Below, one piece after another: positions 39,101 to 53,788 of a stretch of DNA of 64,000 nucleotides. The notes below the pieces were generated by a model. That model was not told the origin of the DNA, did no database searches, and saw only the letters and a program-made list of their open reading frames with translations. Position 1 is the stretch's first letter; every line of letters starts with the position of its first letter. The stretch spans positions 4,898,001 through 4,962,000 of the forward strand of contig NW_027480438.1 of NCBI RefSeq assembly GCF_051401765.1, given 5' to 3'. The DNA is from Calliopsis andreniformis. Taxonomy: Eukaryota > Arthropoda > Insecta > Hymenoptera > Andrenidae. The position numbers and the translations under genes are program-made.

Positions 39101-40797
39101 ATCCTCAATCTTCTATCTTCAATCCCCAATCCTCTATCATCAATCCTCAATTCTCAATCCTCAATCCTCAATCCTCAATCCTCAATCTTCAATCCTCAAT
39201 ACTCAATCTTCAATCTTCAATCCTCAATTCTCAATCCTCAATCCTCAATCCTCAATCCTCTATCTTCGATCCTCAACACTCAATCTTCAATCCTCAATCC
39301 CCAATCCTCAATCCCCAATCCTCAATCCCCAATCATTATTCTTCAATCCTCAATACCCAATCCTCAATCTTCCATCCTCAATCCTCAATCCTCAATTCTC
39401 AATCCTCAATCCTCAATCCTCAACCCTCAATCCTCAGTCCTCAAACCTCAATTCCGAATCCTCAATCCTGAATCCTCAATCTTCACCCCTCAGTCCGCAA
39501 CAATCAATTGTCAATCCTCAATCCTCAATAGAATATCCTCAATTCACAGTTTTCAATACCCAATCCCCAACCTTCAATCTTCAAATCTAAATCCACAAAC
39601 ATCAATTCTCATCACTCAACCCTCAACACTCAGTCCTCAATCTTCAATCCTCAATCCTCAATCCTCAATCGTCAATCCTCAATCCCCAATTCTCTATCAT
39701 CAATCCTCAATCCTCAATCCTCAATCCTCAATCCTCAATCCTCAGCCTTCAATCCTCAATACTCAATCTTCAATCTTCAATCCTCAATCCTCAATCCTCA
39801 ATCCTCAATCCGCTATCCTCAATCTTCAATACTCAATACTCAATCATCAATCCTCAATCCTCAATCCTGAAATCCTCAACCCTCAATATTCAACACACAA
39901 CCCTCAACCTTCAATCCTCAATACTCAACCATCAATCCTCAATTCTCAATGCTCAATAGAATATCCTGAATTCTCTGTTTTCAATACTCAATACTCAACC
40001 TTCAATCATCAAGTCTCCAACCACAAACATCAATTCTGATCACTCAACCCTCAACACTCAGTCCTCAATCTTCAACCCGCAGTCCTCAATACTCAATCCT
40101 CAGTCCTCAGTCCTCAATCTTCAATACTCAATCCTCAATCCTATAATCCTCAATCCTCAATATTCAACACACAACCCTCAAACATCAATCCTCAATACTC
40201 AACCATCAATCCTCAATTCTCAATACTCAATAGAATATCCTGAATTCTCAGTTTTCAATACTCAATCCTCAATCTTCAATCTTCAAGTCTCCATCCACAA
40301 ACATCTATTCTCATCACTCAGCCCTCAACAATCAGTCCTCAATCTTCAATCCTCAAACCTCAATCCTCAATCTTCAATCCTCAATACTCAATCTTCAATC
40401 CTCAATCCTCAATCCTCAATCCTCAATCCTCATTCTTCAATCCTCAATCCTCAATCCTCAATCTGCAATCCTCAATACTCAATCCTCAATCCTGAATCGT
40501 CAATCCTCAAACCCCAATCCTCTATCATCAATACTCAACCCTCAATCCTCAATCCTCAAACCTCAATCCTCAATCTTCAATCCTCAGTACTCAATCTTCT
40601 ATCTGCAATCCTCAATCCTCAATCCTCAATCCTCAATCCGCAATCCGCAATCCTCAATCCTCAATCCTCAATCCTCACTCATCAATCCTCAATCCTCATT
40701 CTTCAATCCTCAATCCTCAATCCTCAATCCTCAATCTGCAATCCTCAATACTCAATCCTCAATCCTCGATTCTCAATCCTCAATCCTCAATCCTCAA
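36118..40797 (+). repeat. 17.6-kb super-repeat, right segment
   Basis: Second copy of about 18520-23190. It includes the same A-to-B join, here near 39060. An expansion near 39301-39330 (extra CCCCAATCCTCAAT) and a heptamer loss elsewhere explain the 7-bp change in offset. Confidence 0.8.
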
Positions 40798-41099
40798 TCC
40801 TCAGTACCCAATCCTCAATCTTCAATCCTCAATCCTCAATCCTCAATTCTCAATCCTCAATCCGCAGTCCTCAGTCCTCAAACATCAATCCTCAATCGTC
40901 AGTCTTCACCCTCAATCCTCAATCCTCAATCTTCAATCTTGAATCCTCAATACACAATCCTCAATCCTCAATCCTCAATCTTCAATCCTCAATACTCAAT
41001 CTTCAATCTTCAATCCTCAATCCTCAATCCTCAATCCTCAATCCGCAATCCTCAATCTTCAATCCTCAATACTCAATCTTCAATCCTCAATCCTCAATC

Positions 41100-42072
41100 G
41101 TGAAATCCACAATCATCAATATTCAACACACAACCCTCAAACTTCAATCCTCAATACTCAACCATCAATCCTCAATTCTCAATACTCAATCGGCAGTCTT
41201 CAATCCTCAACACTCAATCTTCAATCCTCAATCCTCAATCTTCAATCCTCAACACCCAAACTTCAATCCTCAATCCCCAATCCTCAATCCTCAATCCTCA
41301 TTCTTCAATCCTCAGTACCCAATCCTCAATCTTCAATCCTCAATCCTCAATCCTCAATTCTCAATCCTCAACCCGCAGTCCTCAGTCCTCAAACATCAAT
41401 CCTCAATCGTCAGTCTTCACCCTCAATCCTCAATCCTCAATCCTCAATCCTCAATCTTCAATCTTGAATCCTCAATACACAATCCTCAATCCTCAATCCT
41501 CAGTCCTCAAATCTCTATTCTGAATCCTCAACCCTGAATCCACAATCTTCAGCCCACAGTCCTCAACAATCAGTTGTCAATCCTCAATCCTCAATAGGAT
41601 ATCCTCAATTCACAGTTTTCAATACTCAATACTCAATCTGCAATCTTCCAACCTCTATCCACAAACATCAATTTTCACCACTCAACCCTCAACACTCAGT
41701 CCTCAATGTTTAATCCTCAATCCTCAATTCTCAATCTTCGATCCTCAATACTGAATCTTCAATCCTAAATACTCAATCCTCAATCATCAATCCTCAATCC
41801 TTAATCCTCAATCTTCAATCCTCAGTCCCCAATCCTCAATCTTCAATCCTCAATCCGCAATCCTCATTCTCAATCCTCAATCCTCAATCTACAATCCTCA
41901 ATACTCAATCTTCAATCCTCAATCCTGAATCCTCAATCCTCAATCCTCAATCCTCAATCAGCGATACTCAATCTTCAATAATCAGTCCTCTATCCTCAAT
42001 CCTCAATCCCCAATACTCAACCATCGATCCTCAATTCTCAATACTCAATAGAATATCCTGAAATCTCAGGAT
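41100..42072 (+). repeat. Conserved 973-bp core block, copy 6
   Basis: Anchor at 41640 and stem-loop at 42055. It carries CTCAACCCGCAGTCC, shared with the copies at 44373 and 47767 but not 51161. Confidence 0.85.
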
Positions 42073-44319
42073 TCAATGCTCAAACATCAATCCTCAACCC
42101 TCAGCCCTCATTCTCAAACCTCAACCCTCAATCCTCAGTCCTCAATCCTCAATCCCCAATCCTCAATCTACAATCCTCAAGCCTCAATCCTCAATCCTCA
42201 ATCCTCAATCTTCAGTCCTCGATACTCAATCTTCAATCCTCAATCCTGAATCCTCAATCCTCAATCCTCAATCCGCAGTCCTCAGTCCTGAAACATCAAT
42301 CCTCAACCGTCAGTCTTCACCCTCAATCCTCAATCCTCAACCCTCAGCCCTCATTCTCAATCCTCAATCCTCAATCCTCAATCTTCTATCTTCAATCCCC
42401 AATCCTCTATCATCAATCCTCAATTCTCAATCCTCAATCCTCAATCCTCAATCCTCAATCTTCAATCCTCAATACTCAATCTTCAATCTTCAATCCTCAA
42501 TTCTCAATCCTCAATCCTCAATCCTCAATCCTCTATCTTCGATCCTCAACACTCAATCTTCAATCCTCAATCCCCAATCCTCAATCCCCAATTATCATTC
42601 TTCAATCCTCAATACCCAATCCTCAATCTTCCATCCTCAATCCTCAATCCTCAATTCTCAATCCTCAATCCTCAATCCTCAACCCTCAATCCTCAGTCCT
42701 CAAACCTCAATTCCGAATCCTCAATCCTGAATCCTCAATCTTCACCCCTCAGTCCGCAACAATCAATTGTCAATCCTCAATCCTCAATAGAATATCCTCA
42801 ATTCACAGTTTTCAATACCCAATCCCCAACCTTCAATCTTCAAATCTAAATCCACAAACATCAATTCTCATCACTCAACCTTCAACACTCAGTCCTCAAT
42901 CTTCAATCCTCAATCCTCAATCCTCAATCGTCAATCCTCAATCCCCAATTCTCTATCATCAATCCTCAATCCTCAATCCTCAATCCTCAATCCTCAATCC
43001 TCAGCCTTCAATCCTCAATACTCAATCTTCAATCTTCAATCCTCAATCCTCAATCCTCAATCCTCAATCCGCTATCCTCAATCTTCAATACTCAATACTC
43101 AATCATCAATCCTCAATCCTCAATCCTGAAATCCTCAACCCTCAATATTCAACACACAACCCTCAACCTTCAATCCTCAATACTCAACCATCAATCCTCA
43201 ATTCTCAATGCTCAATAGAATATCCTGAATTCTCTGTTTTCAATACTCAATACTCAACCTTCAATCATCAAGTCTCCAACCACAAACATCAATTCTGATC
43301 ACTCAACCCTCAACACTCAGTCCTCAATCTTCAACCCGCAGTCCTCAATACTCAATCCTCAGTCCTCAGTCCTCAATCTTCAATACTCAATCCTCAATCC
43401 TATAATCCTCAATCCTCAATATTCAACACACAACCCTCAAACATCAATCCTCAATACTCAACCATCAATCCTCAATTCTCAATACTCAATAGAATATCCT
43501 GAATTCTCAGTTTTCAATACTCAATCCTCAATCTTCAATCTTCAAGTCTCCATCCACAAACATCTATTCTCATCACTCAGCCCTCAACAATCAGTCCTCA
43601 ATCTTCAATCCTCAAACCTCAATCCTCAATCTTCAATCCTCAATACTCAATCTTCAATCCTCAATCCTCAATCCTCAATCCTCAATCCTCATTCTTCAAT
43701 CCTCAATCCTCAATCCTCAATCTGCAATCCTCAATACTCAATCCTCAATCCTGAATCGTCAATCCTCAAACCCCAATCCTCTATCATCAATACTCAACCC
43801 TCAATCCTCAATCCTCAAACCTCAATCCTCAATCTTCAATCCTCAGTACTCAATCTTCTATCTGCAATCCTCAATCCTCAATCCTCAATCCTCAATCCGC
43901 AATCCGCAATCCTCAATCCTCAATCCTCAATCCTCACTCATCAATCCTCAATCCTCATTCTTCAATCCTCAATCCTCAATCCTCAATCCTCAATCTGCAA
44001 TCCTCAATACTCAATCCTCAATCCTCGATTCTCAATCCTCAATCCTGAATCCTCAATCCTCAGTACCCAATCCTCAATCTTCAATCCTCAATCCTCAATC
44101 CTCAATTCTCAATCCTCAATCCGCAGTCCTCAGTCCTCAAACATCAATCCTCAATCGTCAGTCTTCACCCTCAATCCTCAATCCTCAATCCTCAATCCTC
44201 AATCTTCAATCTTGAATCCTCAATACACAATCCTCAATCCTCAATCCTCAATCTTCAATCCTCAATACTCAATCTTCAATCTTCAATCCTCAATCCTCAA
44301 TCCTCAATCCTCAATCCGC

Positions 44320-47300
44320 AATCCTCAATCTTCAATCCTCAATACTCAATCTTCAATCCTCAATCCTCAATCGTGAAATCCACAATCATCAATATTCAAC
44401 ACACAACCCTCAAACTTCAATCCTCAATACTCAACCATCAATCCTCAATTCTCAATACTCAATCGGCAGTCTTCAATCCTCAACACTCAATCTTCAATCC
44501 TCAATCCTCAATCTTCAATCCTCAACACCCAAACTTCAATCCTCAATCCCCAATCCTCAATCCTCAATCCTCATTCTTCAATCCTCAGTACCCAATCCTC
44601 AATCTTCAATCCTCAATCCTCAATCCTCAATTCTCAATCCTCAACCCGCAGTCCTCAGTCCTCAAACATCAATCCTCAATCGTCAGTCTTCACCCTCAAT
44701 CCTCAATCCACAATCCTCAATCCTCAATCTTCAATCTTGAATCCTCAATACACAATCCTCAATCCTCAATCCTCAGTCCTCAAATCTCTATTCTGAATCC
44801 TCAACCCTGAATCCACAATCTTCAGCCCACAGTCCTCAACAATCAGTTGTCAATCCTCAATCCTCAATAGGATATCCTCAATTCACAGTTTTCAATACTC
44901 AATACTCAATCTGCAATCTTCCAACCTCTATCCACAAACATCAATTTTCACCACTCAACCCTCAACACTCAGTCCTCAATGTTTAATCCTCAATCCTCAA
45001 TTCTCAATCTTCGATCCTCAATACTGAATCTTCAATCCTAAATACTCAATCCTCAATCATCAATCCTCAATCCTTAATCCTCAATCTTCAATCCTCAGTC
45101 CCCAATCCTCAATCTTCAATCCTCAATCCGCAATCCTCATTCTCAATCCTCAATCCTCAATCTACAATCCTCAATACTCAATCTTCAATCCTCAATCCTG
45201 AATCCTCAATCCTCAATCCTCAATCCTCAATCAGCGATACTCAATCTTCAATAATCAGTCCTCTATCCTCAATCCTCAATCCCCAATACTCAACCATCGA
45301 TCCTCAATTCTCAATACTCAATAGAATATCCTGAAATCTCAGGATTCAATGCTCAAACATCAATCCTCAACCCTCAGCCCTCATTCTCAAACCTCAACCC
45401 TCAATCCTCAGTCCTCAATCCTCAATCCCCAATCCTCAATCTACAATCCTCAAGCCTCAATCCTCAATCCTCAATCCTCAATCTTCAGTCCTCGATACTC
45501 AATCTTCAATCCTCAATCCTCAATCCTTAATCCTCAATCCTCAATACTCAATCCTCAAAGTTCAAAACACAACCCACAACCATCAATCCTCAATACTCAA
45601 CCGTCAATCCTCAATTCTCAATACTCAATAGAGTATCCTGAATTCTCATGTTTCAATACTCAATCCACAATACTCAATAATCAAATCTCAATCGTCAAAC
45701 ATCAATTCTCAACACTCAATCCTCAACACTCAGTCCTCAATGTTTAGTCCTCAATCCTCAATTCTCAATCTTCGATCCTCAATACTGAATCTTCAATCCT
45801 AAATACTCAATCCTCAATCATCAATCCTCAATCCTTAATCCTCAATCTTCAATCCTCAGTCCCCAATCCTCAATCCTCAATCCTCAATCTGCAATCCTCA
45901 ATACACAATCCTCAATCCTCGATTCTCAGTCCTCAATCCTCAATCCTCAATCCGCACTCATCAATCCTCAATCCTCATTCTTCAATCCTCAATCCACAAT
46001 CCCCAATCCTCAATCTTCAATCCTCAATCCTCAATCCTCAATCCTCAATCCTCATTCTTCAATCCTCAATACTCAATCTTCAATCCTCAATCCTCAATCC
46101 TCAATCCTCAATCCTCAATCCTCAATCGTCAATAATCAACACACAGCCCTCAACCATCAATCCTCAATACTCAACCATCAATACTCAATTCTCAATACTC
46201 AATAGAATATCCTGAATTCTCATGTTTCAATACTCAATCCACAATATTCAATAACAAATCTCTATCCTCAAATATCAATTCTCAACACTCAATCCTCAAC
46301 ACTCAGTCCTCTCTCTTCAATCTTCCATCATCAATCCTCTATACTCAAGCGTCAAACCACAATCCTCAATCCTCAACCCTCAATCCTCAGTCCTCAAACC
46401 TCAATTCCGAATCCTCAATCCTGAATCCTCAATCTTCACCCCTCAGTCCGCAACAATCAATTGTCAATCCTCAATCCTCAATAGAATATCCTCAATTCAC
46501 AGTTTTCAATACCCAATCCCCAACCTTCAATCTTCAAATCTAAATCCACAAACATCAATTCTCATCACTCAACCCTCAACACTCAGTCCTCAATCTTCAA
46601 TCCTCAATCCTCAATCCTCAATCGTCAATCCTCAATCCCCAATTCTCTATCATCAATCCTCAATCCTCAATCCTCAATCCTCAATCCTCAATCCTCAGCC
46701 TTCAATCCTCAATACTCAATCTTCAATCTTCAATCCTCAATCCTCAATCCTCAATCCTCAATCCGCTATCCTCAATCTTCAATACTCAATACTCAATCAT
46801 CAATCCTCAATCCTCAATCCTGAAATCCTCAACCCTCAATATTCAACACACAACCCTCAACCTTCAATCCTCAATACTCAACCATCAATCCTCAATTCTC
46901 AATGCTCAATAGAATATCCTGAATTCTCTGTTTTCAATACTCAATACTCAACCTTCAATCATCAAGTCTCCAACCACAAACATCAATTCTGATCACTCAA
47001 CCCTCAACACTCAGTCCTCAATCTTCAACCCGCAGTCCTCAATACTCAATCCTCAGTCCTCAGTCCTCAATCTTCAATACTCAATCCTCAATCCTATAAT
47101 CCTCAATCCTCAATATTCAACACACAACCCTCAAACATCAATCCTCAATACTCAACCATCAATCCTCAATTCTCAATACTCAATAGAATATCCTGAATTC
47201 TCAGTCTTCAATACTCAATCCTCAATCTTCAATCTTCAAGTCTCCATCCACAAACATCTATTCTCGTCACTCAGCCCTCAACAATCAGTCCTCAATCTTC

Positions 47301-47713
47301 AATCCTCAAACCTCAATCCTCAATCTTCAATCCTCAATACTCAATCTTCAATCCTCAATCCTCAATCCTCAATCCTCAATCCTCATTCTTCAATCCTCAA
47401 TCCTCAATCCTCAATCTGCAATCCTCAATACTCAATCCTCAATCCTGAATCGTCAATCCTCAAACCCCAATCCTCTATCATCAATACTCAACCCTCAATC
47501 CTCAATCCTCAATCCTCAATCCTCAATCTTCAATCCTCAGTACTCAATCTTCTATCTGCAATCCTCAATCCTCAATCCTCAATCCTCAATCCGCAATCCG
47601 CAATCCTCAATCCTCAATCCTCAATCCTCACTCATCAATCCTCAATCCTCATTCTTCAATCCTCAATCCTCAATCCTCAATCCTCAATCCTCAATCCTCA
47701 ATCCTCAATCCGC
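44320..47713 (+). repeat. 3394-bp higher-order repeat, copy 1
   Basis: Anchors at 44913, 48307 and 51701 are spaced exactly 3394 bp apart twice. The GTG blocks at 44373, 47767 and 51161 and the ATG blocks at 45349, 48743 and 52137 show the same spacing. The left limit is where the match between 44.2 kb and 47.6 kb fails. Confidence 0.88.
44373..45345 (+). repeat. Conserved 973-bp core block, copy 7
   Basis: Anchor at 44913 and stem-loop at 45328. It has a private CCACAATCC near 44707. Confidence 0.85.
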
Positions 47714-50700
47714 AATCCTCAATCTTCAATCCTCAATACTCAATCTTCAATCCTCAATCCTCAATCGTGAAATCCACAATCATCAATATTCAACACACAA
47801 CTCTCAAACTTCAATCCTCAATACTCAACCATCAATCCTCAATTCTCAATACTCAATCGGCAGTCTTCAATCCTCAACACTCAATCTTCAATCCTCAATC
47901 CTCAATCTTCAATCCTAAACACCCAAACTTCAATCCTCAATCCCCAATCCTCAATCCTCAATCCTCATTCTTCAATCCTCAGTACCCAATCCTCAATCTT
48001 CAATCCTCAATCCTCAATCCTCAATTCTCAATCCTCAACCCGCAGTCCTCAGTCCTCAAACATCAATCCTCAATCGTCAGTCTTCACCCTCAATCCTCAA
48101 TCCTCAATCCTCAATCCTCAATCTTCAATCTTGAATCCTCAATACACAATCCTCAATCCTCAATCCTCAGTCCTCAAATCTCTATTCTGAATCCTCAACC
48201 CTGAATCCACAATCTTCATCCCACAGTCCTCAACAATCAGTTGTCAATCCTCAATCCTCAATAGGATATCCTCAATTCACAGTTTTCAATACTCAATACT
48301 CAATCTGCAATCTTCCAACCTCTATCCACAAACATCAATTTTCACCACTCAACCCTCAACACTCAGTCCTCAATGTTTAATCCTCAATCCTCAATTCTCA
48401 ATCTTCGATCCTCAATACTGAATCTTCAATCCTAAATACTCAATCCTCAATCATCAATCCTCAATCCTTAATCCTCAATCTTCAATCCTCAGTCCCCAAT
48501 CCTCAATCTTCAATCCTCAATCCGCAATCCTCATTCTCAATCCTCAATCCTCAATCTACAATCCTCAATACTCAATCTTCAATCCTCAATCCTGAATCCT
48601 CAATCCTCAATCCTCAATCCTCAATCAGCGATACTCAATCTTCAATAATCAGTCCTCTATCCTCAATCCTCAATCCCCAATACTCAACCATCGATCCTCA
48701 ATTCTCAATACTCAATAGAATATCCTGAAATCTCAGGATTCAATGCTCAAACATCAATCCTCAACCCTCAGCCCTCATTCTCAAACCTCAACCCTCAATC
48801 CTCAGTCCTCAATCCTCAATCCCCAATCCTCAATCTACAATCCTCAAGCCTCAATCCTCAATCCTCAATCCTCAATCTTCAGTCCTCGATACTCAATCTT
48901 CAATCCTCAATCCTCAATCCTTAATCCTCAATCCTCAATACTCAATCCTCAAAGTTCAAAACACAACCCACAACCATCAATCCTCAATACTCAACCGTCA
49001 ATCCTCAATTCTCAATACTCAATAGAGTATCCTGAATTCTCATGTTTCAACACTCAATCCACAATACTCAATAATCAAATCTCAATCGTCAAACATCAAT
49101 TCTCAACACTCAATCCTCAACACTCAGTCCTCAATGTTTAATCCTCAATCCTCAATTCTCAATCTTCGATCCTCAATACTGAATCTTCAATCCTAAATAC
49201 TCAATCCTCAATCATCAATCCTCAATCCTTAATCCTCAATCTTCAATCCTCAGTCCCCAATCCTCAATCCTCAATCCTCAATCTGCAATCCTCAATACAC
49301 AATCCTCAATCCTCGATTCTCAGTCCTCAATCCTCAATCCTCAATCCGCACTCATCAATCCTCAATCCTCATTCTTCAATCCTCAATCCACAATCCCCGA
49401 TCCTCAATCTTCAATCCTCAATCCTCAATCCTCAATCCTCAATCCTCATTCTTCAATCCTCAATACTCAATCTTCAATCCTCAATCCTCAATCCTCAATC
49501 CTCAATCCTCAATCCTCAATCGTCAATAATCAACACACAGCCCTCAACCATCAATCCTCAATACTCAACCATCAATACTCAATTCTCAATACTCAATAGA
49601 ATATCCTGAATTCTCATGTTTCAATACTCAATCCACAATATTCAATAACAAATCTCTATCCTCAAATATCAATTCTCAACACTCAATCCTCAACACTCAG
49701 TCCTCTCTCTTCAATCTTCCATCATCAATCCTCTATACTCAAGCGTCAAACCACAATCCTCAATCCTCAACCCTCAATCCTCAGTCCTCAAACCTCAATT
49801 CCGAATCCTCAATCCTGAATCCTCAATCTTCACCCCTCAGTCCGCAACAATCAATTGTCAATCCTCAATCCTCAATAGAGTATCCTCAATTCACAGTTTT
49901 CAATACCCAATCCCCAACCTTCAATCTTCAAATCTAAATCCACAAACATCAATTCTCATCACTCAACCCTCAACACTCAGTCCTCAATCTTCAATCCTCA
50001 ATCCTCAATCCTCAATCGTCAATCCTCAATCCCCAATTCTCTATCATCAATCCTCAATCCTCAATCCTCCATCCTCAATCCTCAATCCTCAGCCTTCAAT
50101 CCTCAATACTCAATCTTCAATCTTCAATCCTCAATCCTCAATCCTCAATCCTCAATCCGCTATCCTCAATCTTCAATACTCAATACTCAATCATCAATCC
50201 TCAATCCTCAATCCTGAAATCCTCAACCCTCAATATTCAACACACAACCCTCAACCTTCAATCCTCAATACTCAACCATCAATCCTCAATTCTCAATGCT
50301 CAATAGAATATCCTGAATTCTCTGTTTTCAATACTCAATACTCAACCTTCAATCATCAAGTCTCCAACCACAAACATCAATTCTGATCACTCAACCCTCA
50401 ACACTCAGTCCTCAATCTTCAACCCGCAGTCCTCAATACTCAATCCTCAGTCCTCAGTCCTCAATCTTCAATACTCAATCCTCAATCCTATAATCCTCAA
50501 TCCTCAATATTCAACACACAACCCTCAAACATCAATCCTCAATACTCAACCATCAATCCTCAATTCTCAATACTCAATAGAATATCCTGAATTCTCAGTC
50601 TTCAATACTCAATCCTCAATCTTCAATCTTCAAGTCTCCATCCACAAACATCTATTCTCGTCACTCAGCCCTCAACAATCAGTCCTCAATCTTCAATCCT

Positions 50701-51107
50701 CAAACCTCAATCCTCAATCTTCAATCCTCAATACTCAATCTTCAATCCTCAATCCTCAATCCTCAATCCTCAATCCTCATTCTTCAATCCTCAATCCTCA
50801 ATCCTCAATCTGCAATCCTCAATACTCAATCCTCAATCCTGAATCGTCAATCCTCAAACCCCAATCCTCTATCATCAATACTCAACCCTCAATCCTCAAT
50901 CCTCAATCCTCAATCCTCAATCTTCAATCCTCAGTACTCAATCTTCTATCTGCAATCCTCAATCCTCAATCCTCAATCCTCAATCCGCAATCCGCAATCC
51001 TCAATCCTCAATCCTCAATCCTCACTCATCAATCCTCAATCCTCATTCTTCAATCCTCAATCCTCAATCCTCAATCCTCAATCCTCAATCCTCAATCCTC
51101 AATCCGC
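47714..51107 (+). repeat. 3394-bp higher-order repeat, copy 2
   Basis: Same length as copy 1. Private variants include CCTAAACACC near 47915, where the others have CCTCAACACC, and CTTCATCCCACAG near 48213 in place of CTTCAGCCCACAG. Confidence 0.88.
47767..48739 (+). repeat. Conserved 973-bp core block, copy 8
   Basis: Anchor at 48307 and stem-loop at 48722. Part of the 3394-bp array. Confidence 0.85.
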
Positions 51108-53170
51108 AATCCTCAATCTTCAATCCTCAATACTCAATCTTCAATCCTCAATCCTCAATCGTGAAATCCACAATCATCAATATTCAACACACAACCCTCA
51201 AACTTCAATCCTCAATACTCAACCATCAATCCTCAATTCTCAATACTCAATCGGCAGTCTTCAATCCTCAACACTCAATCTTCAATCCTCAATCCTCAAT
51301 CTTCAATCCTCAACACCCAAACTTCAATCCTCAATCCCCAATCCTCAATCCTCAATCCTCATTCTTCAATCCTCAGTACCCAATCCTCAATCTTCAATCC
51401 TCAATCCTCAATCCTCAATTCTCAATCCTCAATCCGCAGTCCTCAGTCCTCAAACATCAATCCTCAATCGTCAGTCTTCACCCTCAATCCTCAATCCTCA
51501 ATCCTCAATCCTCAATCATCAATCTTGAATCCTCAATACACAATCCTCAATCCTCAATCCTCAGTCCTCAAATCTCTATTCTGAATCCTCAACCCTGAAT
51601 CCACAATCTTCAGCCCACAGTCCTCAACAATCAGTTGTCAATCCTCAATCCTCAATAGGATATCCTCAATTCACAGTTTTCAATACTCAATACTCTATCT
51701 GCAATCTTCCAACCTCTATCCACAAACATCAATTTTCACCACTCAACCCTCAACACTCAGTCCTCAATGTTTAATCCTCAATCCTCAATTCTCAATCTTC
51801 GATCCTCAATACTGAATCTTCAATCCTAAATACTCAATCCTCAATCATCAATCCTCAATCCTTAATCCTCAATCTTCAATCCTCAGTCCCCAATCCTCAA
51901 TCTTCAATCCTCAATCCGCAATCCTCATTCTCAATCCTCAATCCTCAATCTACAATCCTCAATACTCAATCTTCAATCCTCAATCCTGAATCCTCAATCC
52001 TCAATCCTCAATCCTCAATCAGCGATACTCAATCTTCAATAATCAGTCCTCTATCCTCAATCCTCAATCCCCAATACTCAACCATCGATCCTCAATTCTC
52101 AATACTCAATAGAATATCCTGAAATCTCAGGATTCAATGCTCAAACATCAATCCTCAACCCTCAGCCCTCATTCTCAAACCTCAACCCTCAATCCTCAGT
52201 CCTCAATCCTCAATCCCCAATCCTCAATCTACAATCCTCAAGCCTCAATCCTCAATCCTCAATCCTCAATCTTCAGTCCTCGATACTCAATCTTCAATCC
52301 TCAATCCTCAATCCTTAATCCTCAATCCTCAATACTCAATCCTCAAAGTTCTAAACACAACCCACAACCATCAATCCTCAATACTCAACCGTCAATCCTC
52401 AATTCTCAATACTCAATAGAGTATCCTGAATTCTCATGTTTCAATACTCAATCCACAATACTCAATAATCAAATCTCAATCGTCAAACATCAATTCTCAA
52501 CACTCAATCCTCAACACTCAGTCCTCAATGTTTAATCCTCAATCCTCAATTCTCAATCTTCGATCCTCAATACTGAATCTTCAATCCTAAATACTCAATC
52601 CTCAATCATCAATCCTCAATCCTTAATCCTCAATCTTCAATCCTCAGTCCCCAATCCTCAATCCTCAATCCTCAATCTGCAATCCTCAATACACAATCCT
52701 CAATCCTCGATTCTCAATCCTCAATCCTCAATCCTCAATCCGCACTCATCAATCCTCAATCCTCATTCTTCAATCCTCAATCCTCAATCCCCAATCCTCA
52801 ATCTTCAATCCTCAATCCTCAATCCTCAATCCTCAATCCTCATTCTTCAATCATCAATAATCAATCTTCAATCCTCAATCCTCAATCCTCAATCCTCAAT
52901 CCTCAATCCTCAATCGTCAATAATCAACACACAGCCCTCAACCATCAATCCTCAATACTCAACCATCAATACTCAATTCTCAATACTCAATAGAATATCC
53001 TGAATTCTCATGTTTCAATACTCAATCCACAATATTCAATAACAAATCTCTATCCTCAAATATCAATTCTCAACACTCAATCCTCAACACTCAGTCCTCT
53101 CTCTTCAATCTTCCATCATCAATCCTCTATACTCAAGCGTCAAACCACAATCCTCAATCCTCAACCCTCA
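51108..53170 (+). repeat. 3394-bp higher-order repeat, copy 3 (partial, about 2.06 kb)
   Basis: Follows copy 2 at offset 3394 to about 53170, where TCAACCCTCA continues with GCCCTCATTC instead of ATCCTCAGTC. Private variants T51696 and T52352 are passed on to the next duplication. Confidence 0.82.
51161..52133 (+). repeat. Conserved 973-bp core block, copy 9
   Basis: Anchor at 51701 and stem-loop at 52116. It has CTCAATCATCAATC where the others have CTCAATCTTCAATC near 51515, and CTCAATCCGCAGTCC instead of the CTCAACCCGCAG of the two preceding array copies. Confidence 0.85.
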
Positions 53171-53788
53171 GCCCTCATTCTCAATCCTCAATCCTCAATC
53201 CTCAATCTTCTATCTTCAATCCCCAATCCTCTATCATCAATCCTCAATTCTCAATCCTCAATCCTCAATCCTCAATCCTCAATCTTCAATCCTCAATACT
53301 CAATCTTCAATCTTCAATCCTCAATTCTCAATCCTCAATCCTCAATCCTCAATCCTCTATCTTCAATCCTCAACACTCAATCTTCAATCCTCAATCCCCA
53401 ATCCTCAATCCCCAATCATCATTCATCAATCCTCAATACCCAATCCTCAATCTTCCATCCTCAATCCTCAATCCTCAATTCTCAATCCTCAATCCTCAAT
53501 ACTCAACCCTCAATCCTCAATCCTCAATCCTCAATCCTCAATCTTCAATCCTCAGTACTCAATTTTCTATCTGCAATCCTCAATCCTCAATCCTCAATCC
53601 TCAATCCGCAATCCGCAATCCTCAATCCTCAATCCTCAATCCTCACTCATCAATCCTCAATCCTCATTCTTCAATCCTCAATCCTCAATCCTCAATCCTC
53701 AATCCTCAATCCTCAATCCTCAATCCGCAATCCTCAATCTTCAATCCTCAATACTCAATCTTCAATCCTCAATCCTCAATCGTGAAAT
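51601..53788 (+). repeat. 2188-bp tandem duplication, left copy
   Basis: Matches from 53789 onward at offset 2188 for about 1.92 kb (to roughly 53517/55705). It includes the right-hand join near 53170 (AACCCTCAGCCCTCATTC). The last part, about 53518-53788, is not repeated at 55.7 kb. Confidence 0.8.
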
